Assembly (NCBI GenBank): GCA_948567375.1
Contig: OX419761.1
Location: 59,522,501-59,586,500, forward strand
DNA: 64,000 nt
Origin: Lunularia cruciata
Taxonomy: Eukaryota; Streptophyta; Marchantiopsida; Lunulariales; Lunulariaceae
Reading direction: 5' to 3'
The position numbers were made by a program, and so were the translations under genes. Shown here piece after piece: positions 22,602 through 31,504 of this stretch. Position 1 is the stretch's first letter. Each line of letters starts with the position of its first letter. The notes beneath the pieces are model-generated. The model was not told where the DNA came from. It made no database searches and worked only from the letters and a program-made list of their open reading frames with translations.

Positions 22602-23280
22602 TGTAACACCCATTTGTGCATGTGTGTGGTATTGTGATATTTAGCTTGGTATTACAAGTACTTAAGAGATATTATTTATATAGAGATAAAGGATGGTTCT
22701 ATATTAGTCATGGTTAGCTAAAGTTAGTCATAGCTAAGATAGATGGGACCTTACTTTAGAGGAAGTAGAAAAGATGAGCACCACTATTTTGGATTTTAGT
22801 GTGTTGACTTGGTATTATTCCTAGGTGTTTGGCTTTGGGGAAAGAGTTGAGAACTCTTGGGCTCGCAAGCCTTTTTGTTTTGGATTCTTCTTTAGTCCAA
22901 GGATAACCCATGTGAAGGAATCCTTGCTTTAGTGGTTGGGTCAAGATAAGGGGAATATGCCCATGTGAATGGATATTCCTTTCTACTTTTTGACTTTACT
23001 TGACTTTTAGTCTAGTAACTTGAGTTACTACGGTAATTAGTAACTTTGGTACGTAACTATTTCACAAGTATATAAACAAGGAGTGAGGAGGTACTCATCA
23101 TCCTTTCATTTGCAACTATCTCTCTTTCATTGAGTTCTCTAGTGAGCAATGTCTTGAGTCTTGGAGTGTTAGCCTTGGAGGAGTATGATGGAGTTGGGGT
23201 TCCTTGCCTTCTTAGTCCATGGTGCGCTACCATAATAGCCATCAGAGGTTCATCCTGAGTGAGAGACAGGCCGGCTCACA
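22602..23280 (+). repeat. A2 5' LTR
   Basis: 679 bp, TGTAACACCC...GCCGGCTCACA. A TATATAAA box lies at 23069-23076, so R should begin about 25-35 bases further on. Confidence 0.95.
23014..23076 (+). promoter_or_regulatory. A-family LTR core promoter: GTAACT/AGTTAC repeats and TATA box
   Basis: AGTAACT, AGTTACT, AGTAACT and GTAACT occur within 23014-23059, immediately before TATATAAA (23069-23076). The cluster is present in the other A-family LTRs. The dense direct and inverted copies suggest a transcription-factor site array; the factor is unknown. Confidence 0.5.
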
Positions 23281-23284
23281 TTTT

Positions 23285-23301
23285 TGGTTCCGTTGCCGGG
23301 A
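23285..23301 (+). other. A2 primer-binding site
   Basis: TGGTTCCGTTGCCGGGA lies four bases after the LTR. It is identical to that of A1, and closest to tRNA-Asp 3'-end complements used by Athila-type elements, with mismatches. Confidence 0.6.
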
Positions 23302-23321
23302 CCTCTCTAGAAGGCAAGATA

Positions 23322-23492
23322 ATGTTCCGCGTCCAATTCTACATTAGGCAGAAGGAGGCTATGAGAGCTCACTTGGAGAGAACATTAGGAGAGGAGAGGG
23401 CTGAACTTATGTTAGAGAACCAAGATCCATTTGTATACCCTGTAGTTCATTATGATGTCTTTGAGGTGATTTTGTACATCTTGTACACATGA
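23322..23492 (+). CDS. A2 small leader ORF (MFRVQF...)
   Basis: 56 codons beginning MFRVQFYIRQKEAM, the first ATG after the primer-binding site. It is conserved with A1 apart from one Val/Ile change. The frame stays open back into the LTR, so its coding status is uncertain. An upstream ORF of this kind would affect translation of ORF1 and gag if present in the mRNA. Confidence 0.35.
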   Translation: MFRVQFYIRQKEAMRAHLERTLGEERAELMLENQDPFVYPVVHYDVFEVILYILYT

Positions 23493-24140
23493 GAGGAATT
23501 GGAGAGATTGTGTGAGGTGGATTGCAGATTTTGGGGATTAAGGTGATTTTGGGCAAAATCTCAAGTTTGAGATCTGGACTTGAGATTTCTACACATGATA
23601 GCTTGGGTTATCTTTCAGTTAGCACACTTGAAATTGTTGAGAGAGCTTCTATGCGCACTGGGCTAGAATTTTTGAAAGTTGATAGGGTAAAGTGCTCCCG
23701 CAACTGCATGCTCTCTGGAAAATTGTACAGAGTCTGCCATTTCTTCAATTTTTAGTGAATTGTCCTGAAAATTTCCAAGAAAATTCAGTGCATTGTATCC
23801 TACCTGATGCCACAAAAATTAGAGAGAGATCATTTTTGCGCAGTGCGTTATGAGTTTTTGAAGTGAGGGGGGTGGTTTTCAGACCAAATCTGAAATATGG
23901 GTGCTGAATAGAAAGGTGTCTAGGCCAAATGGCTCAATGAAAAGATCTAAAATTTTGCAGGGAGTGACGCCCTAGAGTTGTGATCAAGTGTGGAAAATTT
24001 TAGAGGACTGTGACATATTCGTTGGGAGATTTGAGTGACATTGTGAGGAAGGGTCAATTCTGCAGAGTGGAGATCTCATGCATGAGAAGTTTGAGATCAA
24101 CAAAAAGCATGTTTGAGTGTTTAGATTCATCTTTGGGAAC

Positions 24141-24614
24141 ATGGAGGGTCATCAAGAGTGGAAATTGAGATTATGCAAGGTTCCCCAAGGGTTTGAGGTG
24201 ATTGTAGGGGTGGATTTGAGGAAAAGAGAGTTTACAATAGAATTTGAAGAGAGTGTTGAGAGGATCCAAAAACCTACACCACTTGGAGGAAAGAGTGAGT
24301 CTAAGTGCTTTCTATGTGGAGAGAAGGGACATAAGGCAAGTTCATGTCCATTAACCTTTGAGAGCAAGAGATTGAGGGAAAGGAGAGGCTTACTTGACTT
24401 GGGTTTGCATGTTGGACCTTCTTCACCAAGATTGGGAGGGAGAAGATCTAAGACCAAGGAGTTGTGTGAGGTTTGTGGAGTTGAAGGACTTCCAAAAGGA
24501 CATGAGTGTAGTGGAGTAAAAGCACTTTTGGAAACTTTGGTGAAGGATCTTGGAGAGAGTCTTAGTACAGCTACAGAAATACTACCACCTTCATCAGCTA
24601 GTTCTCAAGATTAG
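24141..24614 (+). CDS. A2 ORF1: accessory zinc-knuckle protein upstream of gag
   Basis: 157 codons from MEGHQEW. The frame is open eight codons further upstream in A2, but an indel relative to A1 shows that MEGHQEW is the conserved start. A CCHC knuckle lies at residues 56-69 and a C-x2-C-x8-H-x-C cluster at 109-123, with an Arg/Lys-rich linker (77-106) and a Ser-rich tail. It ends 229 bases before the gag ATG and in a different frame. Gag of the same element has its own knuckle at residues 282-295, so this is not a displaced gag fragment. A role in RNA binding or chaperoning is inferred only. Expression would need splicing, reinitiation or a separate transcript. Confidence 0.72.
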   Translation: MEGHQEWKLRLCKVPQGFEVIVGVDLRKREFTIEFEESVERIQKPTPLGGKSESKCFLCGEKGHKASSCPLTFESKRLRERRGLLDLGLHVGPSSPRLGGRRSKTKELCEVCGVEGLPKGHECSGVKALLETLVKDLGESLSTATEILPPSSASSQD

Positions 24615-24786
24615 TGATGGAGATAATCTTTCAACTTATGGATAAACTATCCATGAGAGTTAGATTAATATGCACTCTAGGATTTGATGTTGCTATAGAA
24701 ATCTTGGAGCAACCTGAACCTTTTGTGTTCCCTAGAGTGGATTATTCTCAGATGGTGTTAGTCATGTATATACTCTATTAGTAATA

Positions 24787-24838
24787 GAGTGAGAGAAAAG
24801 AAAAGAGAAAAAAAAGAGAAAAGAAAGATAGTGAGGGG
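24787..24838 (+). promoter_or_regulatory. Purine-rich tract just before the gag start
   Basis: About 50 nearly pure A/G bases end six bases before the gag ATG at 24844. A1 has a tract in the same place with different sequence and added T runs. It may be an unstructured leader favouring initiation, or an additional plus-strand priming tract. Confidence 0.4.
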
Positions 24839-24843
24839 TTAAG

Positions 24844-27800
24844 ATGGGGAAACTTCCGGTTTTCTTTGGCAAGGATGGAGAAGATGTGGAGGCCTTTGTG
24901 AGAGACTTCAAGAGAGCTTGCATAGGAAACAATGAGAGGAGGAAGAATGAGTGGGCCTCATTATTACCAGATTTCTTTGAGGATGCAGCACTTACATGGT
25001 ATGAGTCAGAATACCAAAAGAGAGAGAGGAGAGAGGGGGAAGAGGAGTCTTGGGAGACTTTGACTTCAGCACTCATTGAGAACTTTCTTCCTGATGAGAG
25101 TTATGAGAGATTGATGAGTGAGGTTACATTTCTCAAGCAAGGAGATGGAGAGAAAGTGAGGGTCTATGTGGAAAGAGTGGAAAAGTTGGAGTCCAGATTT
25201 CGCATAGTGTTGAGGAAGGGTGGGGATGATGTGGAGACTACAATGATTGGCATAGGGGCCATGCTCACCAAGAATTTTGTGGGAGGATTGAGACCACAAA
25301 TTAGAAGCAAGGTGAGATATGAGAAACCTTCTTCCAAGGTTGAAGCTATCAAGATCGCAATTCGTATGGAGGAGAGTTTGGAAGGGGATGAGAGTGATTT
25401 GGTGGTGAAGGAGGTTGTGCATCCTCCTCAAGGCTACAAGTATGGTGGAACTTCTGATACTTTGGTGACAAGGGTTGCACCACAAGTAGTAGTTGCTCCA
25501 ATTCTTGCACCTCCACCAAAAGATCCACTCCAAACCATCACAGAACAACTTGCGGATCTCAAGATCAATGTGGTGCAACTATGGGAGAAGAGAGAGGTGG
25601 ATCAGAATGTAGGGAGAGGACCTAGGAGTTATGGAAACTATCCATATAGAGGAGGCCAACCAGCCAACAATTTCAATGATAGAAATTGTTTTGGTTGTGG
25701 AGGAAGAGGCCATATCCAAAGGAATTGCCCAAATTCCACTTACCATGGAGGAAGGGGTTATGAGGGAGCCAATAGAGGGAAAGAGGGAGGTAGTGAAACC
25801 CAAGTGGCTCCTAATCCCAACAAAGGTAAGGGGATAGCATCCATAGATGTGGTTGAGAGCAAGTATGAGAAGGGAGAGTGCTCAAACTCCAAGGGTCTTA
25901 ATTTGGAGCTTTTGGCACAAGAGAAGAAGAGAGCTCGTTTTGCAGAGGATGTTCACTCTTCTCAAGGATTTACTTCAAGCAAGGATACTCCTATGTCTAC
26001 TAGGAGCACTCGCACCTCAACACCATCAACAACAAAGACTCCAAGGAAGAAGTTGGGGATGGAGGACTTCTTGATCTCAAAGCAACAATGGAACTACAAT
26101 GTGTTGGAGGATGTTGGTAGTCACAAGGCTAACATCACAGTGGGCCAATTAATTGCTTTGAACCCTACCTTGAGAAAGGAGCTTAGAGGTGGTTTGAGTT
26201 CTACAAGGAGCAAAAAGAAGAAGAAGGCAAAAGTTCCAGTATCAATGGGGGTGGTGGATGCCAAGCCAGCACCATGGGAGGCTTGTGAATATGCCTCCAA
26301 GATTGATGTGAGAGTGAATGGTCACAACATCAAGGATGCATTGGTTGATGGAGGATCAGCAGTGAATGCCATGTCAGAAAGGTTGATGAAGAAGTTGGGT
26401 ATGATACCCTCAAGACCTTCAACATTTGTGGTGAGCATGGCAAACAAGCAACAAGTTCGACCAGTAGGAGTGATGGATAAGGTGGTAGTTTCAGTTATGG
26501 GAGTTCAAAATCTCATGACTTTCCAAGTCTTGAAGGATTCAAGCTATGACTTACTTCTTGGGAGGCCATGGTTGAGAGCAGCACGCACAACTGATCGATG
26601 GCACAAAGGGTACTTAAGGATTGGGCCATCAAACCATAGAGTCACTGTTCCTGTGACTAACACCACCAACACCTCACATTCAGATACCCCATCTTCTGAT
26701 TATTGGGAATCTGATTCTGAAGGAGGAGCTTCAGGTGTGGACACAAGCATGGAAGAGGAGACTTCCACGGAGGAGGATGAATCTGAATCTGATTCAGATG
26801 TGTATCCTTTGTGTGCTATGGATTTTGCACCTAAGCCAGAGGTTTTGAAGGACCCAGATAAATCACCATTGACACTTGAGGAGGTAGAGAGAAGGTTATC
26901 TACCCTCAAGTATGGCCCAAATGTTACCAAGGAGGAGAAGGTGAGATTTGAGGAGATTTTCCGCAAGTTCATCCATGTGTTTGCTTTTAGTTACAAGGAT
27001 TTGAAGGAAGTCACCTTGGAGGAGCACAAGATAGAGGTGGAGTCACATGCAAGACCAATCCGCCAAAAGCAACGTCGCATTAGCCCACCAATATCTTTGG
27101 TTGTGAAGGAGGAGATTGATAAGCTCAAGGAGGCTGGATTTATCTTTGAGGTGGAGAATTCAGAATGGGTGTCTCCAATTGTCATTGTGAAGAAAAAGAA
27201 TGGCAAGCTTCGGGTATGTGTGGATTACAAGAAGCTCAATGCTGTTACCAAGAAGGACTACTACCCATTGCCATTCATTGATGAGATCTTGGAGGAGGTT
27301 GCAGGTCATGAGAGGTATAGTTTTGGAGATGGTTATAGTGGATATAACCAAATCAAGATTGCACCAGAGCATCAACAACTCACCACATTCACCACACCTT
27401 GGGGAACTTACGCTTTCAAGGTCATGCCTTTTGGGCTTTGCAATGCTCCAGCCACATTCCAACGGTTCATGAACAAGGTATTTGAACCTTTCATTGGGAA
27501 ATTTGTGAGAGATTTCATTGATGACTTTTGTGTCTACGGGAGCAAGGAGGAGCACTTTGAGCACCTAATCAAAGTCTTGCAACGCTTGGATGAGGCAAAT
27601 GCATCACTCAACCCAGAGAAGTGCATTTTTGGATGTGAAGAAGGTCTACTTTTGGGGCACATCATCTCCAAGGATGGAATAGCAGTTGATCCTGAGAAGG
27701 TGAGGAAAATCTCAGACCTTCCATTCCCTTCAAGCTTGACAAAGTTACGCCAATTCTTGGGAATGGTTGGGTACTATAGGAGGTTCATCTTCTCATTTTC

Positions 27801-29670
27801 CAACAAGGCTTATGCATTGACCATCTACATGAAGAAGGGTGTAGATTACATGGTGATTTTGGAAGACAAGGAGGCTCTCAAAGCTTTTGAGGAGCTCAAG
27901 CAATCCCTTGTTGTAGCTCCAATTCTTGCTAAACCTGATTGGAGTAAGCCTTTCATCCTCTACACTGATGCTTCTAATGTAGCTATAGGATGCACTCTTA
28001 GTCAATTAGACCAAGATGGGCATGATCATCCAATAGCTTATGCTAGTAGGCAGATGGTTTCAACAGAGAAGAACTACTCTGTCACAGAGAGAGAAGGGTT
28101 GGCAGTGATCTTTGGTCTCAAGAAGTTTAGACACTACTTGATTGGAGGGAAAGCCACAATTGTCACGGATCACAAGGCTTTGAAGTACATCTTCAACAAG
28201 CCTAATGTTGAAGGAAGACTAGCAAGGTGGATGATTCTCTTGTCTGAGTATGACTACACAATTGAGGATAGGCCAGGAAAGAAACATGCAAATGCTGATT
28301 TGTTATCTAGAGCCTATGATCATGATGGAGATGAGCCAGTAGATGATTCCTTCCCGGATGAGGAGCTCATGACAATCTCAGTCACTCAAGAGGTTCCAAT
28401 GGAGTACAAGGAGATTGTGGATTTTGTGACAAGAGGTAACTATCCAGAAGGGATGCATGCTAGGGAGAGGAAGGCCCTTGCAGCAAGATCTAGACCTTAC
28501 ACAATGGTGGAGGATATTCTTTTTCACCAAGGAGCAGATGGTCTACTTCGAAGAGCAGTGGGTAAGGAAGAGTCTATCCTACTCATAAAGGAGTTTCATG
28601 AAGGTTTAGTATGTGGAGGACACTTTGCAGGAAAGGTGACTGCTTTCAAGATTCTAGATGCAGGTTACCATTGGAGAGGGATTTTCAAGGATTGTCTTGA
28701 TTATTGCAAAACTTGTCATGTTTGTCAAGCTTTTGCTAGAAAGTCTACATCCACTCCACCACTTAGATCAATTCCATTGCTAGGACCTTTTGAGAAGTGG
28801 GGAATTGATTTTGTAGGACCTCTCAATAGAACCCCAAGGAACAATCGGTACATTGTGGTAGTTACTGATTACCTTACCAAGTGGGTTGAGGCTAGACCAT
28901 TGAGGGACAAGAATGAAGATGAAGTGGGTAGATTTCTTTATGAACGCATTATCACTAGGTTTGGATGCCCTTTGGAGTTGGTTTCTGATAGAGGAGGAGA
29001 GTTTACAGGAAGCATTACTACAGCCATGCTACGACATTTCTCTATCACACATAGAGTAACTACATCCTATAAGCCAAATTCCAATGGCTTGGCAGAGAGA
29101 ACCAATCAGACCTTGTGCATGATGTTGGCCAAAGATGCAGAAATGGAGGGGGCTAAACATCATTGGGACAAGAGGATTCATGCAGTTTTGTGGGAGTATA
29201 GGACAACCATGAAGACTTCCACTGGATATTCTCCATTCCAATTGGTGTATGGTATTGAGTCTACCTTACCTATTCACTTTGATCTTCCTACCTTCCAAAG
29301 CATTCATAGGAGATTGAAGAAAGCACAAGGAAGTGATGCAGGGAAGTCAAGGAAGGATCAACTCATGGAGTTGGAAGAGGCAAGAGCAGTTGCTATGGTT
29401 CGAGTGGAGCAAGCCCAAAGGAAACAAAAGGAGAGCTATGACAAGAGGCAAGGCAAGAAGAAGGTGGAGCCTTTCAAAGAAGGTGATTGGGTAATGTTGT
29501 TTGATTCCATTCGATTCAAGAGAGTGCAAAAGAAGTTTTTGCCTAAGTACTTTGGACCTTTCATAGTAGAGAAGGTGTGGGGCAATTACACCTATGATCT
29601 CAAGGAGTTGGGAGGAAGACACTTTGATAGGATTAACCATGATAAGTTGAAGATGTACCATAGAAGGTAG
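24844..29670 (+). CDS. A2 Gag-Pol polyprotein (Gag, protease, RT, RNase H, integrase)
   Basis: One open frame of 1608 residues, with no stop or frameshift between gag and pol. Order: Gag core (~10-150); zinc knuckle C282-C285-H290-C295; protease D502-G-G-S; reverse transcriptase with D829 in FGDGYSGYNQI and FIDD at 891-894; RNase H with D1042, E1084 and D1109; integrase zinc site H1252, H1260, C1291, C1294; integrase core D1322, D1382, E1418 (DD35E). The protein ends without a chromodomain. The protease loop DGG differs from the usual DTG/DSG but is the same in A1. RT motifs are closest to Athila/Tat-type Ty3/gypsy elements. The products would assemble particles, copy the RNA and insert the cDNA. 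All catalytic residues inspected are present, so the copy may be competent. Confidence 0.95.
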   Translation: MGKLPVFFGKDGEDVEAFVRDFKRACIGNNERRKNEWASLLPDFFEDAALTWYESEYQKRERREGEEESWETLTSALIENFLPDESYERLMSEVTFLKQGDGEKVRVYVERVEKLESRFRIVLRKGGDDVETTMIGIGAMLTKNFVGGLRPQIRSKVRYEKPSSKVEAIKIAIRMEESLEGDESDLVVKEVVHPPQGYKYGGTSDTLVTRVAPQVVVAPILAPPPKDPLQTITEQLADLKINVVQLWEKREVDQNVGRGPRSYGNYPYRGGQPANNFNDRNCFGCGGRGHIQRNCPNSTYHGGRGYEGANRGKEGGSETQVAPNPNKGKGIASIDVVESKYEKGECSNSKGLNLELLAQEKKRARFAEDVHSSQGFTSSKDTPMSTRSTRTSTPSTTKTPRKKLGMEDFLISKQQWNYNVLEDVGSHKANITVGQLIALNPTLRKELRGGLSSTRSKKKKKAKVPVSMGVVDAKPAPWEACEYASKIDVRVNGHNIKDALVDGGSAVNAMSERLMKKLGMIPSRPSTFVVSMANKQQVRPVGVMDKVVVSVMGVQNLMTFQVLKDSSYDLLLGRPWLRAARTTDRWHKGYLRIGPSNHRVTVPVTNTTNTSHSDTPSSDYWESDSEGGASGVDTSMEEETSTEEDESESDSDVYPLCAMDFAPKPEVLKDPDKSPLTLEEVERRLSTLKYGPNVTKEEKVRFEEIFRKFIHVFAFSYKDLKEVTLEEHKIEVESHARPIRQKQRRISPPISLVVKEEIDKLKEAGFIFEVENSEWVSPIVIVKKKNGKLRVCVDYKKLNAVTKKDYYPLPFIDEILEEVAGHERYSFGDGYSGYNQIKIAPEHQQLTTFTTPWGTYAFKVMPFGLCNAPATFQRFMNKVFEPFIGKFVRDFIDDFCVYGSKEEHFEHLIKVLQRLDEANASLNPEKCIFGCEEGLLLGHIISKDGIAVDPEKVRKISDLPFPSSLTKLRQFLGMVGYYRRFIFSFSNKAYALTIYMKKGVDYMVILEDKEALKAFEELKQSLVVAPILAKPDWSKPFILYTDASNVAIGCTLSQLDQDGHDHPIAYASRQMVSTEKNYSVTEREGLAVIFGLKKFRHYLIGGKATIVTDHKALKYIFNKPNVEGRLARWMILLSEYDYTIEDRPGKKHANADLLSRAYDHDGDEPVDDSFPDEELMTISVTQEVPMEYKEIVDFVTRGNYPEGMHARERKALAARSRPYTMVEDILFHQGADGLLRRAVGKEESILLIKEFHEGLVCGGHFAGKVTAFKILDAGYHWRGIFKDCLDYCKTCHVCQAFARKSTSTPPLRSIPLLGPFEKWGIDFVGPLNRTPRNNRYIVVVTDYLTKWVEARPLRDKNEDEVGRFLYERIITRFGCPLELVSDRGGEFTGSITTAMLRHFSITHRVTTSYKPNSNGLAERTNQTLCMMLAKDAEMEGAKHHWDKRIHAVLWEYRTTMKTSTGYSPFQLVYGIESTLPIHFDLPTFQSIHRRLKKAQGSDAGKSRKDQLMELEEARAVAMVRVEQAQRKQKESYDKRQGKKKVEPFKEGDWVMLFDSIRFKRVQKKFLPKYFGPFIVEKVWGNYTYDLKELGGRHFDRINHDKLKMYHRR

Positions 29671-29704
29671 AGAGACCTTCACTTTGAGGACAAAGTGAAA
29701 ACTT

Positions 29705-29718
29705 AGTCCGGGGGTAAA
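29705..29718 (+). other. A2 polypurine tract
   Basis: AGTCCGGGGGTAAA abuts the 3' LTR, where plus-strand DNA synthesis is primed. The same sequence adjoins the A1 3' LTR. Confidence 0.7.
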
Positions 29719-30397
29719 TGTAACACCCATTTGTGCATGTGTGTGGTATTGTGATATTTAGCTTGGTATTACAAGTACTTAAGAGATATTATTTATATAG
29801 AGATAAAGGATGGTTCTATATTAGTCATGGTTAGCTAAAGTTAGTCATAGCTAAGATAGATGGGACCTTACTTTAGAGGAAGTAGAAAAGATGAGCACCA
29901 CTATTTTGGATTTTAGTGTGTTGACTTGGTATTATTCCTAGGTGTTTGGCTTTGGGGAAAGAGTTGAGAACTCTTGGGCCCGCAAGCCTTTTTGTTTTGG
30001 ATTCTTCTTTAGTCCAAGGATAGCCCATGTGAAGGAATCCTTGCTTTAGTGGTTGGGTCAAGATAAGGGGAATATGCCCATGTGAATGGATATTCCTTTC
30101 TACTTTTTGACTTTACTTGACTTTTAGTCTAGTAACTTGAGTTACTACGGTAATTAGTAACTTTGGTACGTAACTATTTCACAAGTATATAAACAAGGAG
30201 TGAGGAGGTACTCATCATCCTTTCATTTGCAACTATCTCTCTTTCATTGAGTTCTCTAGTGAGCAATGTCTTGAGTCTTGGAGTGTTAGCCTTGGAGGAG
30301 TATGATGGAGTTGGGGTTCCTTGCCTTCTTAGTCCATGGTGCGCTACCATAATAGCCATCAGAGGTTCATCCTGAGTGAGAGACAGGCCGGCTCACA
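29719..30397 (+). repeat. A2 3' LTR
   Basis: 679 bp, two differences from the 5' LTR (in the GGGCCCGCAAG and GATAGCCC region). Confidence 0.95.
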
Positions 30398-30401
30398 GTC
30401 C

Positions 30402-31420
30402 ACCCTATCCTCAAAAACCAATATGGCATGGTGCACTCTACTGCACTTTGGAAGACATAACAACTATAGATTAGGACTCCCTACCAAATCTAGATGTCAC
30501 AACTCTCTCTTCTACCATGTTGAGCTCAATACTCCCAACCAAACCAAAGACCACTACCAAAGTAGGCAAAGTAGCCTATAACAACGTAGCATTACGGACT
30601 CTACATCATAACTCCTTGTTCAATATCCCATACCAAAACTAGACTGCTTGGGCCTTAGTAACTCCTTGAGTAAAACTGATCAGCCGTCTCATGCGAGTGT
30701 ATGCCTCACGAAGGCTCTCTCCAGCCTTCCACTAGAACACTTGCAAGCTCCTCAGCTTGTCAATAAGCACTCCTTATGCTTCAAACACTAAAAGAACTTC
30801 ACCATGGGATTAAACCTTGGTACTACACCACCTCTTGTAGCAGTACCTCTACTTGTAGTATCACCATCTCCAAGAGAGCCACCAACGCTACTAGAGCTAG
30901 AACTCATGAGTACAACCGATCTACCTCTAGAAACTAAGCCTGAAGTGTTGGAGACATATTTTGGAGACCAATATTGTATCCATAGCTCAATCTCCTCCAA
31001 GTGAGCTCTCTTGAACAACTCATGGTAGTCGTCCATTGGTGGACCCTCCAAATGTTGAAATAACCGCTTCCATGCCATGAAGAGTGTGAACAAAGTTGGG
31101 TTCTGCATTTGCTGCAGTCACACTAACTATCAAAATCCTAGATGAAATCATCCAACTCAATAGTATCCACTATACTAGAGTAACACCTGAGGTCTTTGGA
31201 GGCCCCATAAATCTTGTCCATGTCTCACAACAATAGTGTAGGCACAACAAGTGCACTCTCAATTGAATCAACTCCTATGTCAAACTCCAACTGAGAGTCA
31301 CTCTCTTCCCTCATTAGGACACGAGATACAGGGTGATATCAAGTACCACTCCAAGTAAACCCACTATGTATTGCAATGCTATCTCCTCCATAATCCCCAA
31401 AAAACTTTTTCATGACAAAT
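30402..31420 (-). pseudogene. B Gag N-terminal remnant
   Basis: The minus strand reads Gag-like text with ESLREAYTRMRRLI and KAQAV-FWYGIL at 30.6-30.8 kb. A 106-codon frame at 30788-31108 begins MQNPTLFTLFMAWKRLFQHL and has a Ser/Gly-rich tail. This matches the plant gypsy Gag pattern of a capsid-like core followed by knuckles, which lie beyond A2 at 22.2-22.5 kb. Stops interrupt the frame. Confidence 0.55.
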
Positions 31421-31504
31421 TAACCAAGAACTGCAACCCGTAATTGTAACCTCCGCAAGAACCCCACCAAGTGCCAACACCAGCGCCTAAATATCACCAA
31501 CTAA

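Larger units (their letters stand above)
22602..30397 (+). mobile_element. A2: complete, apparently intact Ty3/gypsy retrotransposon, plus strand
   Basis: LTRs 22602-23280 and 29719-30397 are each 679 bp and differ at only two positions. The TSD is a 4-bp GTCC at 22598-22601 and 30398-30401, within the B gag region. The interior holds a primer-binding site, small leader ORF, ORF1, a single open gag-pol frame and a polypurine tract. No env-like gene and no chromodomain are present. A 13-bp LTR deletion shared by both LTRs but absent from A1 and both solo LTRs shows A2 came from a distinct sub-lineage. Insertion is recent, and all catalytic residues checked are present. Confidence 0.95.

Noticed and set aside
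22756-22944. 62-codon frame (MTQPL...) repeated in every A-family LTR
   Set aside because: It lies in U3, is broken by frameshifts in some LTRs, and the 13-bp deletion falls at its start; conservation reflects LTR identity, not coding.
23522-23755. 78-codon frame between the small leader ORF and ORF1 of A2
   Set aside because: The A1 counterpart has a different start and several non-conservative changes; it looks like leader RNA rather than a gene.
29671-29718. Possible env-like gene after pol in A2
   Set aside because: Only 48 bases separate the pol stop from the 3' LTR, so there is no room for one.
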